This document shows, one piece after another, positions 44,825 through 54,179 of a DNA stretch of 64,000 nucleotides (its first letter is position 1; each line of letters starts with the position of its first letter). A program made the translations under genes and the position numbers. This stretch comes from Alicyclobacillus tolerans (lineage in GTDB: Bacteria > Bacillota > Bacilli > Alicyclobacillales > Alicyclobacillaceae), in contig NZ_JAJFNK010000003.1 in NCBI RefSeq assembly GCF_021739485.1, positions 144,413-208,412 on the forward strand, written 5' to 3'. Under the pieces are notes generated by a model, which saw nothing but the letters and a program-made list of their open reading frames with translations, ran no database searches and was not told where the DNA came from.

Positions 44825-45778
44825 CTACTTAGCATTAACCCCGAATATAGTTCGGCCAAGCATCGCTGCAGCATCTTCCTGTATGTTTGGTAGCAAGTGT
44901 GAATAGGCGTCCATCGTGATTTGAATGGATGAATGACCTAACCGTTCGGAAATGATTTTTGGGTGAACATTATTCCTCAATAGCAAAGATGCATGGGTAT
45001 GCCTCAGGTCATGGAATGTTATCCTGTCGAGTTGAGATTCATCAAGTAATTGATACCAGACATTCATCAACGCTCTGGGGGTAATCTTTTTTCCGAGGCG
45101 TGTGCATACGACCAATCCACTGTCTGTATAGCTTGCGTTGCTTTCCCTATCCTTGTTCAAACGTTGTCGGTGCCTTTTCAAAATGTTCACGGTGCCTATG
45201 TCGAGTGCAATGGAACGAATGCTAGATGGTGTTTTAGCTCCTGGAATAAACTCCTTACCGTCATGACTTAAGGTCTGCCGAACGGATAAAAATTGGTTGT
45301 TGATATCGACATCTATCCAACGGAGTCCTAGAATTTCTCCTTGTCTCATCCCAGTTAATAGCGCGAGATGAAAAGCGATATAGGTATAGGGGTCTTTCGC
45401 GGCAAACTTTAAAAACAACTGGACTTCCTCCACGTTCCAAACTTTCAAATCTCTTCGTTTGATTTTTGGTCTACTTATGAGAGAAACATAATTTTTGGAA
45501 ATTAACTGCATTTTTTCAGCTGTATTTAATGAAGCATAAATGATGCTTAAAATTCGTCTGACAGAGGTATCGGCGAGTCCTTTGTCTTTCAATGCATTGG
45601 AAAAGTGTTGAAGGATCATGGGATTTAATTGGGACAAATGGAGGTGGCCCAACATAGGATTGATTTGGCTCCGGATATAGGATTCACAAACTTTATAGGT
45701 TTGTGAGCCGATATTATACCGTCTGCCTTTCAACCATTCAGATAGGTAATCTCGATAAACCATCTCGTCACTGTACAT
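44825..45778 (-). CDS. Tyrosine recombinase/integrase
   Basis: 317 residues: an N-terminal SAM-like DNA-binding domain (VYRDYLSEWLKGRRYNIGSQ) and the catalytic domain with Arg in LTGMRQGEILGLRW, HDLRHTHAS (His, Arg) and the nucleophile in MDAYSHLLP. This is a phage/ICE-type integrase that would integrate and excise the element. ATG 45778 follows AGGAGG at 9 nt; the extension to 45859 lacks a site. It is placed in the middle of the accessory region, convergent with the secretion operon. An excisionase is not obvious. Confidence 0.88.
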   Translation of the reverse strand: MYSDEMVYRDYLSEWLKGRRYNIGSQTYKVCESYIRSQINPMLGHLHLSQLNPMILQHFSNALKDKGLADTSVRRILSIIYASLNTAEKMQLISKNYVSLISRPKIKRRDLKVWNVEEVQLFLKFAAKDPYTYIAFHLALLTGMRQGEILGLRWIDVDINNQFLSVRQTLSHDGKEFIPGAKTPSSIRSIALDIGTVNILKRHRQRLNKDRESNASYTDSGLVVCTRLGKKITPRALMNVWYQLLDESQLDRITFHDLRHTHASLLLRNNVHPKIISERLGHSSIQITMDAYSHLLPNIQEDAAAMLGRTIFGVNAK

Positions 45779-46093
45779 AACGTAAGCTCCTCCTAATAAT
45801 CTCAGTATTGATGTTGCCCGTGTTTCGAATCGGAAGTTTAGTTTGAAAGGACACATCATTTATTCGAGTATTCTCCTGATGCTAGAACCGATGAATCGGT
45901 TTTGTCACCATACACAGTTTCGGTCACGATAACCCCCATGGAGATTTAATGAACCTCAGCGTTGATTACGAGCTCACCCACCAGTTTGGTCATTTTACAG
46001 CCACGAGTATCCATTAGTTACAGATTTTTAAACGGCGCACACCATAAATGGGGAAACCATCTGTAATAACCAGTCATTCTATGATGGATCGAT

Positions 46094-46111
46094 TGGTACC
46101 GAAATGGCACT
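46094..46111 (+). promoter_or_regulatory. TGGCAC direct repeat, site B
   Basis: TGGTACC, 4 bp, TGGCACT (46094-46111), ending 70 bp before the GTG start of the SLH-like gene. Half-sites are 11 bp apart, as in sites A, C, D and E. 45860-46093 contains only a weak AACCGA/TCGGTT hairpin at 45886-45901. Confidence 0.5.
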
Positions 46112-46181
46112 TATGAAAAATTTGACCGTGATAGACTTCGCATCAGTAGTGTGACTTTTAATATGAAAGGGGTATTAGAGA

Positions 46182-47594
46182 GTGAGCAAAATGACGCGAG
46201 CACTTCTGATAAGTACATCTCTGTTGGCTAGCATCAGTACATCGTTCGCGACGACGGCGCAGGCTGCATCGAATTACACATCGTACGCTACCCATATTTA
46301 CCTGAATGGAAAAAATGTCAGTAATCCATATCACATTGTGGCGAAGGAGTACCCGACAGCAAAGCAACCGACGAGTTGGCTTGCCATTTGGTACCTAATG
46401 CAGGCGCTCAAACTGATGGATATTCAATCGACATGGAACGGGAATACGTGGAATCTGGAATTGCCAGCGGAAATATCTGTAGACCTTATTAATCCACCGA
46501 CGCAACAAAAAATTCACTCAGGAGAAATGGCTATTTCCGTAAACGGGACTATTGTGCAATATGCACCTAGTATTTCCTACAGGGATCCTGGCGGAAATGG
46601 CACGACGAGCTACACACCGATTTGGTATGTGATGCAAGTGCTACGACGCGTGGGTATTCAATATTCATGGGACGGGACCAATTGGAAGATGGCTCAGGGA
46701 CAGAACGCCACAAAACTGGATGTGGTCAAAAACTTCGTCACCGCTTTACACATTAATCCGGACTCCCATGGATCGAATCCGTATAACGATGTGCCTGCTA
46801 ATGACTGGCCATATATTCATGCTGGTATAGAGAAAGGCTATTTTCAAGCTGATAGTGCGACTCACTTCGGCGCAACGGATAGCGTCGATATGTCGACGGT
46901 TGATTATGCTTATCAAGCGTATATCGGGATCCCCGACAGCGAAATGGGTTGGCAGGCTGGTGGAAACTTAGAAAAGTGGTCCAATATTGTTGGACTGAAT
47001 AACGGAATTAGTCTGTCAGACCCAATGAGTAGGGCTGATTTGGCTCAGATGAACGTGAATCTAACGCATTTATTCGAAGGATATTTCAAAGGCAGTAATG
47101 GAACGTATCATTTAGTTTTCAAGCCCTATAATGTCTATTTACCCTATCATCAAAACCCGCATGTCAGTATGTCGTTTGCAGCAACTCAAATGGCAGACGC
47201 CATACAGCAAGTAGATGCAATGACATTCATCTTGAATGGAAATGGGGAGCTTTATAAAATTCACGGTCTTTCAGACAGCAATTTGCATGAGATCACTATA
47301 GGGAATTGGGGGACATTAAAAAGTAACACGTACTATAGTTTGAACGCTGGACGCAGTTGGAATTTTGCCAGTGGCTTCTATGGCTATGACTCGCGAGATA
47401 GTCAAAATGGAGGCGTCAGTAATGCTCCAGCAGAGGTCCAAGTTAAGGATTCCGGAGAGACGATTATTGATGTGAGTGCAATTATCCCCAATTACGATTC
47501 GGTACCATTTGCGCAAGCTGCTGTTAAAGTCAATGACCAGACTTTGGAGCAAATCTTGTATTCAAGTGGTGCTGCGAACTATTCGTCCTACTAG
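46182..47594 (+). CDS. Secreted protein with stalk-like repeats and an SLH-like region
   Basis: 470 residues: a signal peptide (LLISTSLLASISTSFATTAQA), two 60-75-residue stalk-like repeats (AIWYLMQALKLMDIQSTWNG, PIWYVMQVLRRVGIQYSWDG), then an S-layer-homology-like segment NPYNDVPANDWPYIHAGIEK followed by GLNNGISLSDPMSRADLAQM. The C-terminal 150 residues are beta-rich and unknown. It probably sits on the cell surface, bound to wall polymers. The repeats are the same type as in the chromosomal GH18-type protein at 10128. GTG 46182. Confidence 0.7.
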   Translation: MSKMTRALLISTSLLASISTSFATTAQAASNYTSYATHIYLNGKNVSNPYHIVAKEYPTAKQPTSWLAIWYLMQALKLMDIQSTWNGNTWNLELPAEISVDLINPPTQQKIHSGEMAISVNGTIVQYAPSISYRDPGGNGTTSYTPIWYVMQVLRRVGIQYSWDGTNWKMAQGQNATKLDVVKNFVTALHINPDSHGSNPYNDVPANDWPYIHAGIEKGYFQADSATHFGATDSVDMSTVDYAYQAYIGIPDSEMGWQAGGNLEKWSNIVGLNNGISLSDPMSRADLAQMNVNLTHLFEGYFKGSNGTYHLVFKPYNVYLPYHQNPHVSMSFAATQMADAIQQVDAMTFILNGNGELYKIHGLSDSNLHEITIGNWGTLKSNTYYSLNAGRSWNFASGFYGYDSRDSQNGGVSNAPAEVQVKDSGETIIDVSAIIPNYDSVPFAQAAVKVNDQTLEQILYSSGAANYSSY

Positions 47595-47646
47595 GCACAA
47601 GGCATAGACGCTGTGTTCTTAATGGCATTTAGGGGGCGATTAGAGA

Positions 47647-49671
47647 TTGGAGATAAAACATAAAGCACGAACGGCAGTCATCACGGTGTTAGCAACACTA
47701 GGAATGGTGTTCGGCGACTCAAGTTACGCTTATGCATATATCAGTCGAGGGGGGAGTCCTGGAAGTACCGCAGGGAGTTTTGCAAACACGCAATATGGAA
47801 TGATGATTGAGGGCGGCACTGACTTCGTTGTCCAAAACACAACTGAACCAGCACTGTCTAACATGGGCAGGGGGGATATCTTTCTATACGGTGCGGACGG
47901 CATCAGTATTATTGGCGGTGAGGATTCTCTAGGTGGCATCTGGCACTTTGATCATGTCTCACACAATGGCACGCCAATTGAGTCGAATAACGGCTACCTA
48001 GAGATAGATGGGGACGCATCAACGATTGACCAGTGGATTTCCGCTCTAAATGGAGACCAGTCCTATGTTAGTTCACAATTGTGGCACACGACTTGGACAG
48101 ATCGTGCTGGAGACAGCTTTAATACAGTTTCCATTTCACAAATTGTCGATGAATCTGGCGGAGAATTCGCACCGAATCCAAATAACTACAACTACACCGT
48201 GTATGCAACGGAGCCCCCAAAAGCTGACGTGGGAGTAGTTGGGTCAACGCAGTCTGTGCAACAGGGACAGAATGTTGATTTTTACGATCACGCATATATC
48301 GAGGCGTACCACTCAAATTATCATTTTGAATACGTAGAGGTCACCAATTCGAGCGGACAAGACGTGACGAACCAAGCATTTAATGAGAACTCCTTGCAAG
48401 GCAAAGCGCCGTACAATGGGGAAACACTAACTGCTCCGAATGGCGCGGTGATGGTTGAAGTAAATGGCGGAGGAGCGACAAGTCAACCACCATCGTACAT
48501 GGAGACCGTAGACGGTGGAAGTTCTCAGCCAAACAGTATTGATACGACAAACCTTGCTCCTGGAACTTATACCATCACACTTTACGTGAAAGATTGGTTT
48601 AATCGTTCTGCTTCGCCAGCAACCGCCACATTCAAGGTGACCAAAGGAAGCAGCCCTCCGACTGGCGGTGGAGGTAACAGTGGCGGCGGAGGTGGCAACG
48701 GGGGTACCGGCGGAGGTGGTGGAGCAGCGTGTCCACCTGCAGCAGTGCCACCAGAACCGACAAATCAAGTATTGAACTACATTTGGTCACCAGATGGTTC
48801 TGGTGGACAAACGCTAACTTGGACGGATACGAATTGGGTATTGGAGCAGACAACTGATGCTCAAGGGTGCGTCATGTACGAGTGGGTAGACCAGCCAAAG
48901 ACTTATTCCCACGACTACCCGCTAAACGTGAGTAATTTGCAGGTAACGGGCTTATTTTATGACCCAGGTCGACCAGGGGATTTGTGGTCTCCATCCAATA
49001 CTTCTGCGTCCCAATCGAATAACGATGCATATTCAGATGGATCAACGGAGGCTGGAAACCCGGGCTTATCGACATATGGGAACGCAAGTGGATCACCCGT
49101 TATATACACGCGCGTGGGTGGTGGATTCTCTTTTCGTTTGATGTGGACAGGCTCTCCACATGACATGCCGACAAGTGCAAGCGTGACATATAACCTCGTA
49201 AATCCAGATGGAGAAACGCGGGCGTGGACTAAGTTGTTCGAATTACTTCCACAAACGGTATTCAATGAGGGAGACTTTCCTGTTTGGGACCCGAATGGAA
49301 ACGGATACCCACCCCCGGCTACAGAGTACGGATGGGCATATACGTCCATTCCGAAATATGCAAGTCCAGGTACGCCAAACTCTTATTCGGAATTAACAGC
49401 ATGGAACTTAACTGGAGATTCGACTGGAGCAGCTCACATTCAAGCAGATGTCACATTCACAACGGGTACCGGCTCTTCGGTGAGTTGGCGGCACGCTGAT
49501 TTGGCTCAAATGCTTGGTTACCCAACGTGGTATTTTATCCACGAAATCCCGATACCGAATGCACCTTATGAACAGAATCAACCAGAGTATAGCCGTAATT
49601 TCACGTATTCGTTGCCTCAAATTCAGGGAAATGGGCAATTGCTCCCGGCATACGTCACGCCTGCCCCATAA
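47647..49671 (+). CDS. Large secreted protein with a glycine-rich hinge
   Basis: 674 residues: a signal peptide (AVITVLATLGMVFGDSSYAYA), a beta-rich N-terminal half with a PGTYTITLYVKDWFNRSASPAT segment of the PKD/Ig kind, a glycine-rich hinge at about residues 338-360 (GGGGNSGGGGGNGG), then a C-terminal half (two cysteines, ACPP and DAQGCVMY). No catalytic motif seen. It may be a pilus-associated or surface adhesive protein. TTG 47647 with AGGGGGCG upstream. A terminator follows immediately. Confidence 0.6.
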   Translation: MEIKHKARTAVITVLATLGMVFGDSSYAYAYISRGGSPGSTAGSFANTQYGMMIEGGTDFVVQNTTEPALSNMGRGDIFLYGADGISIIGGEDSLGGIWHFDHVSHNGTPIESNNGYLEIDGDASTIDQWISALNGDQSYVSSQLWHTTWTDRAGDSFNTVSISQIVDESGGEFAPNPNNYNYTVYATEPPKADVGVVGSTQSVQQGQNVDFYDHAYIEAYHSNYHFEYVEVTNSSGQDVTNQAFNENSLQGKAPYNGETLTAPNGAVMVEVNGGGATSQPPSYMETVDGGSSQPNSIDTTNLAPGTYTITLYVKDWFNRSASPATATFKVTKGSSPPTGGGGNSGGGGGNGGTGGGGGAACPPAAVPPEPTNQVLNYIWSPDGSGGQTLTWTDTNWVLEQTTDAQGCVMYEWVDQPKTYSHDYPLNVSNLQVTGLFYDPGRPGDLWSPSNTSASQSNNDAYSDGSTEAGNPGLSTYGNASGSPVIYTRVGGGFSFRLMWTGSPHDMPTSASVTYNLVNPDGETRAWTKLFELLPQTVFNEGDFPVWDPNGNGYPPPATEYGWAYTSIPKYASPGTPNSYSELTAWNLTGDSTGAAHIQADVTFTTGTGSSVSWRHADLAQMLGYPTWYFIHEIPIPNAPYEQNQPEYSRNFTYSLPQIQGNGQLLPAYVTPAP

Positions 49672-49682
49672 CCGGAACAGAG

Positions 49683-49717
49683 AAGAGCTTCTTCTTCCAA
49701 AGGAGAGGCTCTTTTTT
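49683..49717 (+). terminator. Rho-independent terminator
   Basis: A 14-bp stem, AAGAGCTTCTTCTT (49683-49696) with AAGGAGAGGCTCTT (49700-49713, some G-T pairs), loop CCA, then TTTT. It ends the secreted-protein transcript before the c-di-GMP genes. Confidence 0.8.
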
Positions 49718-49759
49718 TGTGTGCGTCCTCATCACCGGCAACAGAACTCGTTGTCAACA

Positions 49760-49777
49760 TGGTTTGAACTTGGCACG
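49760..49777 (+). promoter_or_regulatory. TGGCAC direct repeat, site C
   Basis: TGGTTTG, 4 bp, TGGCACG (49760-49777), between the terminator and the diguanylate cyclase gene, about 45 bp before its start. Confidence 0.5.
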
Positions 49778-49825
49778 AACAAGCGTCTTGGTGTTGTTAG
49801 GCTCAATTCAGAGGGGGTGATGCCT

Positions 49826-50635
49826 TTGCACCCACATATTGCCCTGATTGAACGATTGTCGTCAGGTACAGCATGGGATGACGCGATTCTTCAATTCTGG
49901 TTTGACGTTGGCGCGATGGGCGTGGAGCGCTCTGTACGGGGACATCTCACTATGGAGAAAGGGCTAGCTATCGTCGCCAAAACGAGGGTCGATTGGGATG
50001 TTACCCAGGTGGAACTTTCGCATGCAATGTACAAGTTGTATCGCCGCAAGGGCATAAGATTCTTTGATGAAGAGAATACGATCCGCTTTATTAAAGGACT
50101 TGATTGGCTACTTCATGATCGCGAATTTCTTCATGAGTTCGCCATGCACGATGCGCTCACCGGCGCTTTAAATCGGCGTGGACTAGACGAGTGGTTTGAG
50201 AAACGCAGACGTTCTGGGAGTGGGTTCGGGTTTGTTCTTGTGTGCCTTGATTTAGATCACTTCAAGGAGCTAAACGACACAAAGGGACATCAATATGGTG
50301 ATGCGGCACTCGTCGAGGTGACCAGAGGTTTACAAAGCGCACTGCGCCGTACCGATGTGGTAGCGCGCTTAGGCGGCGACGAATTTGTTTTCATCATCGA
50401 CCACACGTCATGCCATTCGAATATTAAGATGCGCTTAGAGGAAATCATCCGAGAAATTCCCTTGGACAAGTATGGACTCACACTGACGATGGGCACCGCT
50501 TGTTATCCAATCCACGGGACGAACTTGGCACAACTCATGGCAAAGGCGGATATCGGCTTGTACCAGGGTAAGGCGAAAGGTCGAGATACGATTGTAATGT
50601 GGGAGGAATGCAATGATTCAGCTAACGATTTCTAG
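49826..50635 (+). CDS. Diguanylate cyclase (GGDEF) with I-site
   Basis: 269 residues: an N-terminal helical region of about 110 residues (unknown sensor) and a GGDEF domain (MHDALTGALNRRGLDEWF, then LDLDHFKELNDTKGHQYGD, RRTD and RLGGDEFVFIID). GGDEF is intact, and RRTD placed five residues before it fits the RxxD inhibitory c-di-GMP site, so product feedback is likely. It makes c-di-GMP. TTG 49826 has AGAGGGGG at 8 nt; ATG 49820 is an alternative too close to that site. It overlaps the phosphodiesterase gene by 23 bp. Confidence 0.85.
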   Translation: MHPHIALIERLSSGTAWDDAILQFWFDVGAMGVERSVRGHLTMEKGLAIVAKTRVDWDVTQVELSHAMYKLYRRKGIRFFDEENTIRFIKGLDWLLHDREFLHEFAMHDALTGALNRRGLDEWFEKRRRSGSGFGFVLVCLDLDHFKELNDTKGHQYGDAALVEVTRGLQSALRRTDVVARLGGDEFVFIIDHTSCHSNIKMRLEEIIREIPLDKYGLTLTMGTACYPIHGTNLAQLMAKADIGLYQGKAKGRDTIVMWEECNDSANDF

Positions 50636-51536
50636 TGATGGGCTAATTAAGTCCGCTACGGGTTCAGAACTTTTGGAAGTGTTCAGTATGACAGATGAGG
50701 AACTTGTTGGTCTTCCATACGCCGTGATTGACAAGGAACAACTTGAAATGGGCATTCACACAAGAATTTTTGTCCAACGAACAGGTGATACAATTCCAGT
50801 TCAAATGGCGGTATTTCGTAAAAATGGAGAGTGGATGGTATGGGCACAACCGCTACTTGGTGACAAGCAGGATGAACTGCGCCTTCAAGCTTCAGAAGTG
50901 TTGTTTCAAAGCATTGCCTATGTGACTTCGTGCGGAGACCCGGAATTAAAGGCTCATGTACAACGGGTAGGGAAGTATGCACGATTTTGTGCTGAAAGAA
51001 TCCTTCGATGGAACACTCTTGACGCGAAACGTCTCGAACTGGCGGCATTGGTTCATGATGTTGGGAAAATCACGATCCCAAGTGTACTCCGCCTCAAACC
51101 AGGTGAACTGGACCATGATGAACGGCGTTATATAGAACAGCATACAGAACGTGGACATCACGTGATCGTTGCACTTGAACAGCGATTTGCAAAAAATGCT
51201 TTGTGGATGATGGACCAAAAGCTCCTTCACTTCGCAAAAGACGTGACATTGTTTCATCACGAGAACTGGGATGGGAGTGGGTATCCGACCAATCTATCCG
51301 GTACGGATATTCCGATGGCTGCTCGCGTGGTGAAGATGTTGGACGTGATCGATGCATTACTCAGTCATCGTGTTTATAAATCTCCTTGGCCATGGCGTAA
51401 GGTCAAAGAACAGGTCATTCTGCTTTCCGGTACTGAATTGGATGAAACCCTGGTGAAAGAGTTGGTCTTACACGAACCGGATTTTTTGCGGTTGGTAGAG
51501 GTGACACACGAGTCCATTCCAAGTGTGGAATTGTGA
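50613..51536 (+). CDS. HD-GYP c-di-GMP phosphodiesterase with N-terminal PAS-like domain
   Basis: 307 residues: an N-terminal PAS-like region (SDGLIKSATGSELLEVFSMTDEELVG) and a C-terminal HD-GYP domain with HDVGKITIPS, the HHENWDGSGYP signature and ARVVKMLDVIDAL. It should hydrolyse c-di-GMP, opposing the cyclase encoded just upstream. Overlapping translation suggests a set ratio of maker and breaker. ATG 50613 follows GGGAGG. The pair sits at the head of the Tad region, so pilus activity may be set by c-di-GMP (inference). Confidence 0.88.
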   Translation: MIQLTISSDGLIKSATGSELLEVFSMTDEELVGLPYAVIDKEQLEMGIHTRIFVQRTGDTIPVQMAVFRKNGEWMVWAQPLLGDKQDELRLQASEVLFQSIAYVTSCGDPELKAHVQRVGKYARFCAERILRWNTLDAKRLELAALVHDVGKITIPSVLRLKPGELDHDERRYIEQHTERGHHVIVALEQRFAKNALWMMDQKLLHFAKDVTLFHHENWDGSGYPTNLSGTDIPMAARVVKMLDVIDALLSHRVYKSPWPWRKVKEQVILLSGTELDETLVKELVLHEPDFLRLVEVTHESIPSVEL

Positions 51537-51546
51537 GGTGTCTCGA

Positions 51547-52950
51547 TTGAGGCACCTTCGTCGGCTTCTGACCATTCCACGCGATCCAAAGGAAGTATTT
51601 CGCTGGCTCGTCACTCAAATGATTCTTTCATTTGGCATGGGTTGGGTACTTGGCTCCGCGGCACTGACGATTGCGGCCGTCATGCTATTTGGTTTTCTTC
51701 TTGGGGACTACCAAGGGGGCGGCTTAGGGTCAGTGGGCAACTCTGTGAACGGGGTATCTCTGGATCCGGTCACAGTAGCGAAGAATCAGGTCTTACTCAC
51801 CCATTACGATGAGGTAGCAGCGACCTGGGAAACTGGACTTAAAGCGCCTCAAATTCAACAAGTACAAAGCGAGCAGGTGGATTTGCCTGGCGCAGTCCTT
51901 CTTGGTATTGGGAAGATGGTAAATAACTTTTCTCCAACCAATGGGCACTTGTACTACGAATACTTGGCACCTGTGTTCACGTGGCAAACCTTCACGAATG
52001 TCACGATTACGTATCACGAGGTGACCAAGCAAGTTGGGCATCAAATGGTGTCGACGTGTGAGCAAACAGAGAAGGACACGCCGGTCACGATGCTCATGAC
52101 AGCAAACACGTGGGATGGTACCTTGGCGAACACATATCAGTGGGTAACCACGCGTACAGGGAGTGGATGTAATGGCACATACACTCGGAAAATTGCATTG
52201 GTCAGGACCAAGCGCAACTATGATTGGTCGAGAATTTGGAACCTATTTTCGCACGTTCAAGCTCAAAGCGATGGGCAGCGATTTACGATTGTAAGGAATC
52301 AGACGAATCAAGACACATTAGCTGGGTTAATCGGAGCCGTAGATTATGGTCTTGCGGATCCGTATGTGCAGTTGATGGTGAATGCCGTACTTTTTTCAAA
52401 TAGTACAGATATGACTTTTTCTGGCCATGTTCAACCAGCAAGCGGCAATACCATTCACGACATTTTACGATGGAAAGATGTTATTCAACAGGCAGCACAG
52501 ACGTATCAAGTTCCGGCGGTACTGGTTGCAGCCGTGATGTATCAGGAGTCGAATGGGCGGCAACACAACTCTGATGGAACAATCAAAATTTCATCTGCAG
52601 GTGCCATAGGCTTGATGCAAGTAGAGCCGTCTACTGCAGCAGGACTCACGCTTGATGGAAAGCCAATCGGTGCAAACGCTTATGCAGACTTGTCCAACTC
52701 ATACATGAATATTGAGATTGGTGCCATGTACCTATCAGAGCTCTACCATCAGTTTGGTGAAAACCCCACAGAGACAGAATCGGCCTATAATGCAGGACCT
52801 GGTGCAGAAGAAATTTCACTAGCACAGGGCCATCAAGTAGCTCAGAATGCACAGACCATCCAGTATGTGCAAAACATTCAAGGAAGCTGGATACCTGCAC
52901 TCACCCCGTATTTTGGCCCTGAAACGAATCCTTCCTCAATCACAAAATGA
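51547..52950 (+). CDS. Membrane-anchored lytic transglycosylase (VirB1/SLT type)
   Basis: 467 residues: a transmembrane helix (LSFGMGWVLGSAALTIAAVMLFGFLL, about 24-49), an unrecognised extracytoplasmic region with a cysteine pair, then a C-terminal SLT domain with catalytic Glu in MYQESNGRQ, ISSAGAIGLMQVEP, and YNAGPG. It would locally open peptidoglycan for the pilus or secretion channel. TTG 51547 has GAGGTG upstream. The following site D sits right behind its stop. Confidence 0.82.
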   Translation: MRHLRRLLTIPRDPKEVFRWLVTQMILSFGMGWVLGSAALTIAAVMLFGFLLGDYQGGGLGSVGNSVNGVSLDPVTVAKNQVLLTHYDEVAATWETGLKAPQIQQVQSEQVDLPGAVLLGIGKMVNNFSPTNGHLYYEYLAPVFTWQTFTNVTITYHEVTKQVGHQMVSTCEQTEKDTPVTMLMTANTWDGTLANTYQWVTTRTGSGCNGTYTRKIALVRTKRNYDWSRIWNLFSHVQAQSDGQRFTIVRNQTNQDTLAGLIGAVDYGLADPYVQLMVNAVLFSNSTDMTFSGHVQPASGNTIHDILRWKDVIQQAAQTYQVPAVLVAAVMYQESNGRQHNSDGTIKISSAGAIGLMQVEPSTAAGLTLDGKPIGANAYADLSNSYMNIEIGAMYLSELYHQFGENPTETESAYNAGPGAEEISLAQGHQVAQNAQTIQYVQNIQGSWIPALTPYFGPETNPSSITK

Positions 52951-52952
52951 GC

Positions 52953-52970
52953 TGGCACGATGTTGGCACG
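52953..52970 (+). promoter_or_regulatory. TGGCAC direct repeat, site D
   Basis: TGGCACG, 4 bp, TGGCACG (52953-52970), a perfect repeat 2 bp after the lytic transglycosylase stop and 51 bp before the next gene start. Confidence 0.55.
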
Positions 52971-53021
52971 AACAGTCCCTGCACCTACTGTACTGTAGCG
53001 TTCAGAGAGGAGGGCAACATC

Positions 53022-54179
53022 GTGCTGTATCTGGCATTTCCAACGGATTTACGAGATCGATACAAGAAAAGTGAGTGGTTGGTGTACGGGAAAATGGTGA
53101 GCGAAACGTTGTTCACGGCGGAGGATATTTTGGTGTTATCCGAGTGGACAATTCCTGATCGAATGGAGCTCGTTCAAACCATGTACCGGGTACGTCAACA
53201 AGGGGCACGAGTCATTTTCATTGGCCCATCAATTAGTGAGACGGAGGATTTTAAACGGCAACTCTGCTTGATGGGTGTGTACGACTTTGCATTTTTTGCC
53301 GACGAGATTGTTCTAGGTACCATAGACCATTTGATTGAACACCCGCGATCTCCGATCGATGTAAAAGCGTATATAGACCATGGGAGCGACGGATTAACAC
53401 AAATGCCTCCAGTTGTTGATGTGTACGAAGAAGAAACAGTTCCTGACTCGCTTACACAAGAGGAATCGAATGAGCGCAAAAACGCAGGTAAGGGCGGACA
53501 ACTTTTTCGTCGCAGTAAAGACAAGGGGACATCCAGTCAATCAAATGAAGAACCTGATTCCAGTAACGGCACGGTTCGACGAAAGTTTACTTGGCCAAAT
53601 CCGAAGGCGGTGCATATTCGGATTGTTGGGGAACCAGGATGTGGCAAAACATTTGTTGCCTGGAATCTAGCAGCACTCTGTAACCAGCAAGAGTTACCTA
53701 CGGCTGTGATTGAGGAGAGTCATTTACCGCTTGCGGATTGGACAGATATCAAATCGGGTGTGCACGTGTATCAGGATACGCCAGCAAAGGGGTATCGTGT
53801 TTTGCTCGATACTCGACCGCAGATGGAGCAAGGGAGAGCTCAGCCCGACTTGGTGATTGCAGTTACTTGGCCAGACAAAATTCGCATGGAGCGAATCGGT
53901 CTAAAGCTTCATCAAGAGATGATTCCGATGCATCAAGTGTGTTGGGTTATCAATGGTCATGATGCAGGTTTACCACTACCAACCATGATTGACGAAGGAT
54001 ACATCGTATTGCCACATGAGCCGAGGCAATATGCGGCGATGCATATGAAACGGCCCCTGGTAGAGCTTGTTGCGTCCTATTCAAGTCTACTTAGCCCAAT
54101 TGCAGCACGTATTTCTGACTTGTTCATTCAAAACTCGAAAGGAGGAAAAATCGAAGATGTGGATGCTGCTCGAGTATGA
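53022..54179 (+). CDS. TadZ/CpaE-like P-loop protein, first of two
   Basis: 385 residues: an N-terminal receiver-like domain without clear phosphorylation site (YLAFPTDLRDRYKK ... ILVLSEWTIPD ... GARVIFIGPS), a charged linker, then a P-loop domain with GEPGCGKTFVAWNL near residue 210 and later VIAVTWPDK and WVINGHD. The loop has GxxGxGKT but lacks the extra lysine of MinD/ParA proteins, so it is a divergent CpaE/TadZ relative. It overlaps the canonical CpaE-like gene by 23 bp. It may place the pilus base at the membrane. GTG 53022 follows AGAGGAGGG. Confidence 0.55.
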   Translation: MLYLAFPTDLRDRYKKSEWLVYGKMVSETLFTAEDILVLSEWTIPDRMELVQTMYRVRQQGARVIFIGPSISETEDFKRQLCLMGVYDFAFFADEIVLGTIDHLIEHPRSPIDVKAYIDHGSDGLTQMPPVVDVYEEETVPDSLTQEESNERKNAGKGGQLFRRSKDKGTSSQSNEEPDSSNGTVRRKFTWPNPKAVHIRIVGEPGCGKTFVAWNLAALCNQQELPTAVIEESHLPLADWTDIKSGVHVYQDTPAKGYRVLLDTRPQMEQGRAQPDLVIAVTWPDKIRMERIGLKLHQEMIPMHQVCWVINGHDAGLPLPTMIDEGYIVLPHEPRQYAAMHMKRPLVELVASYSSLLSPIAARISDLFIQNSKGGKIEDVDAARV

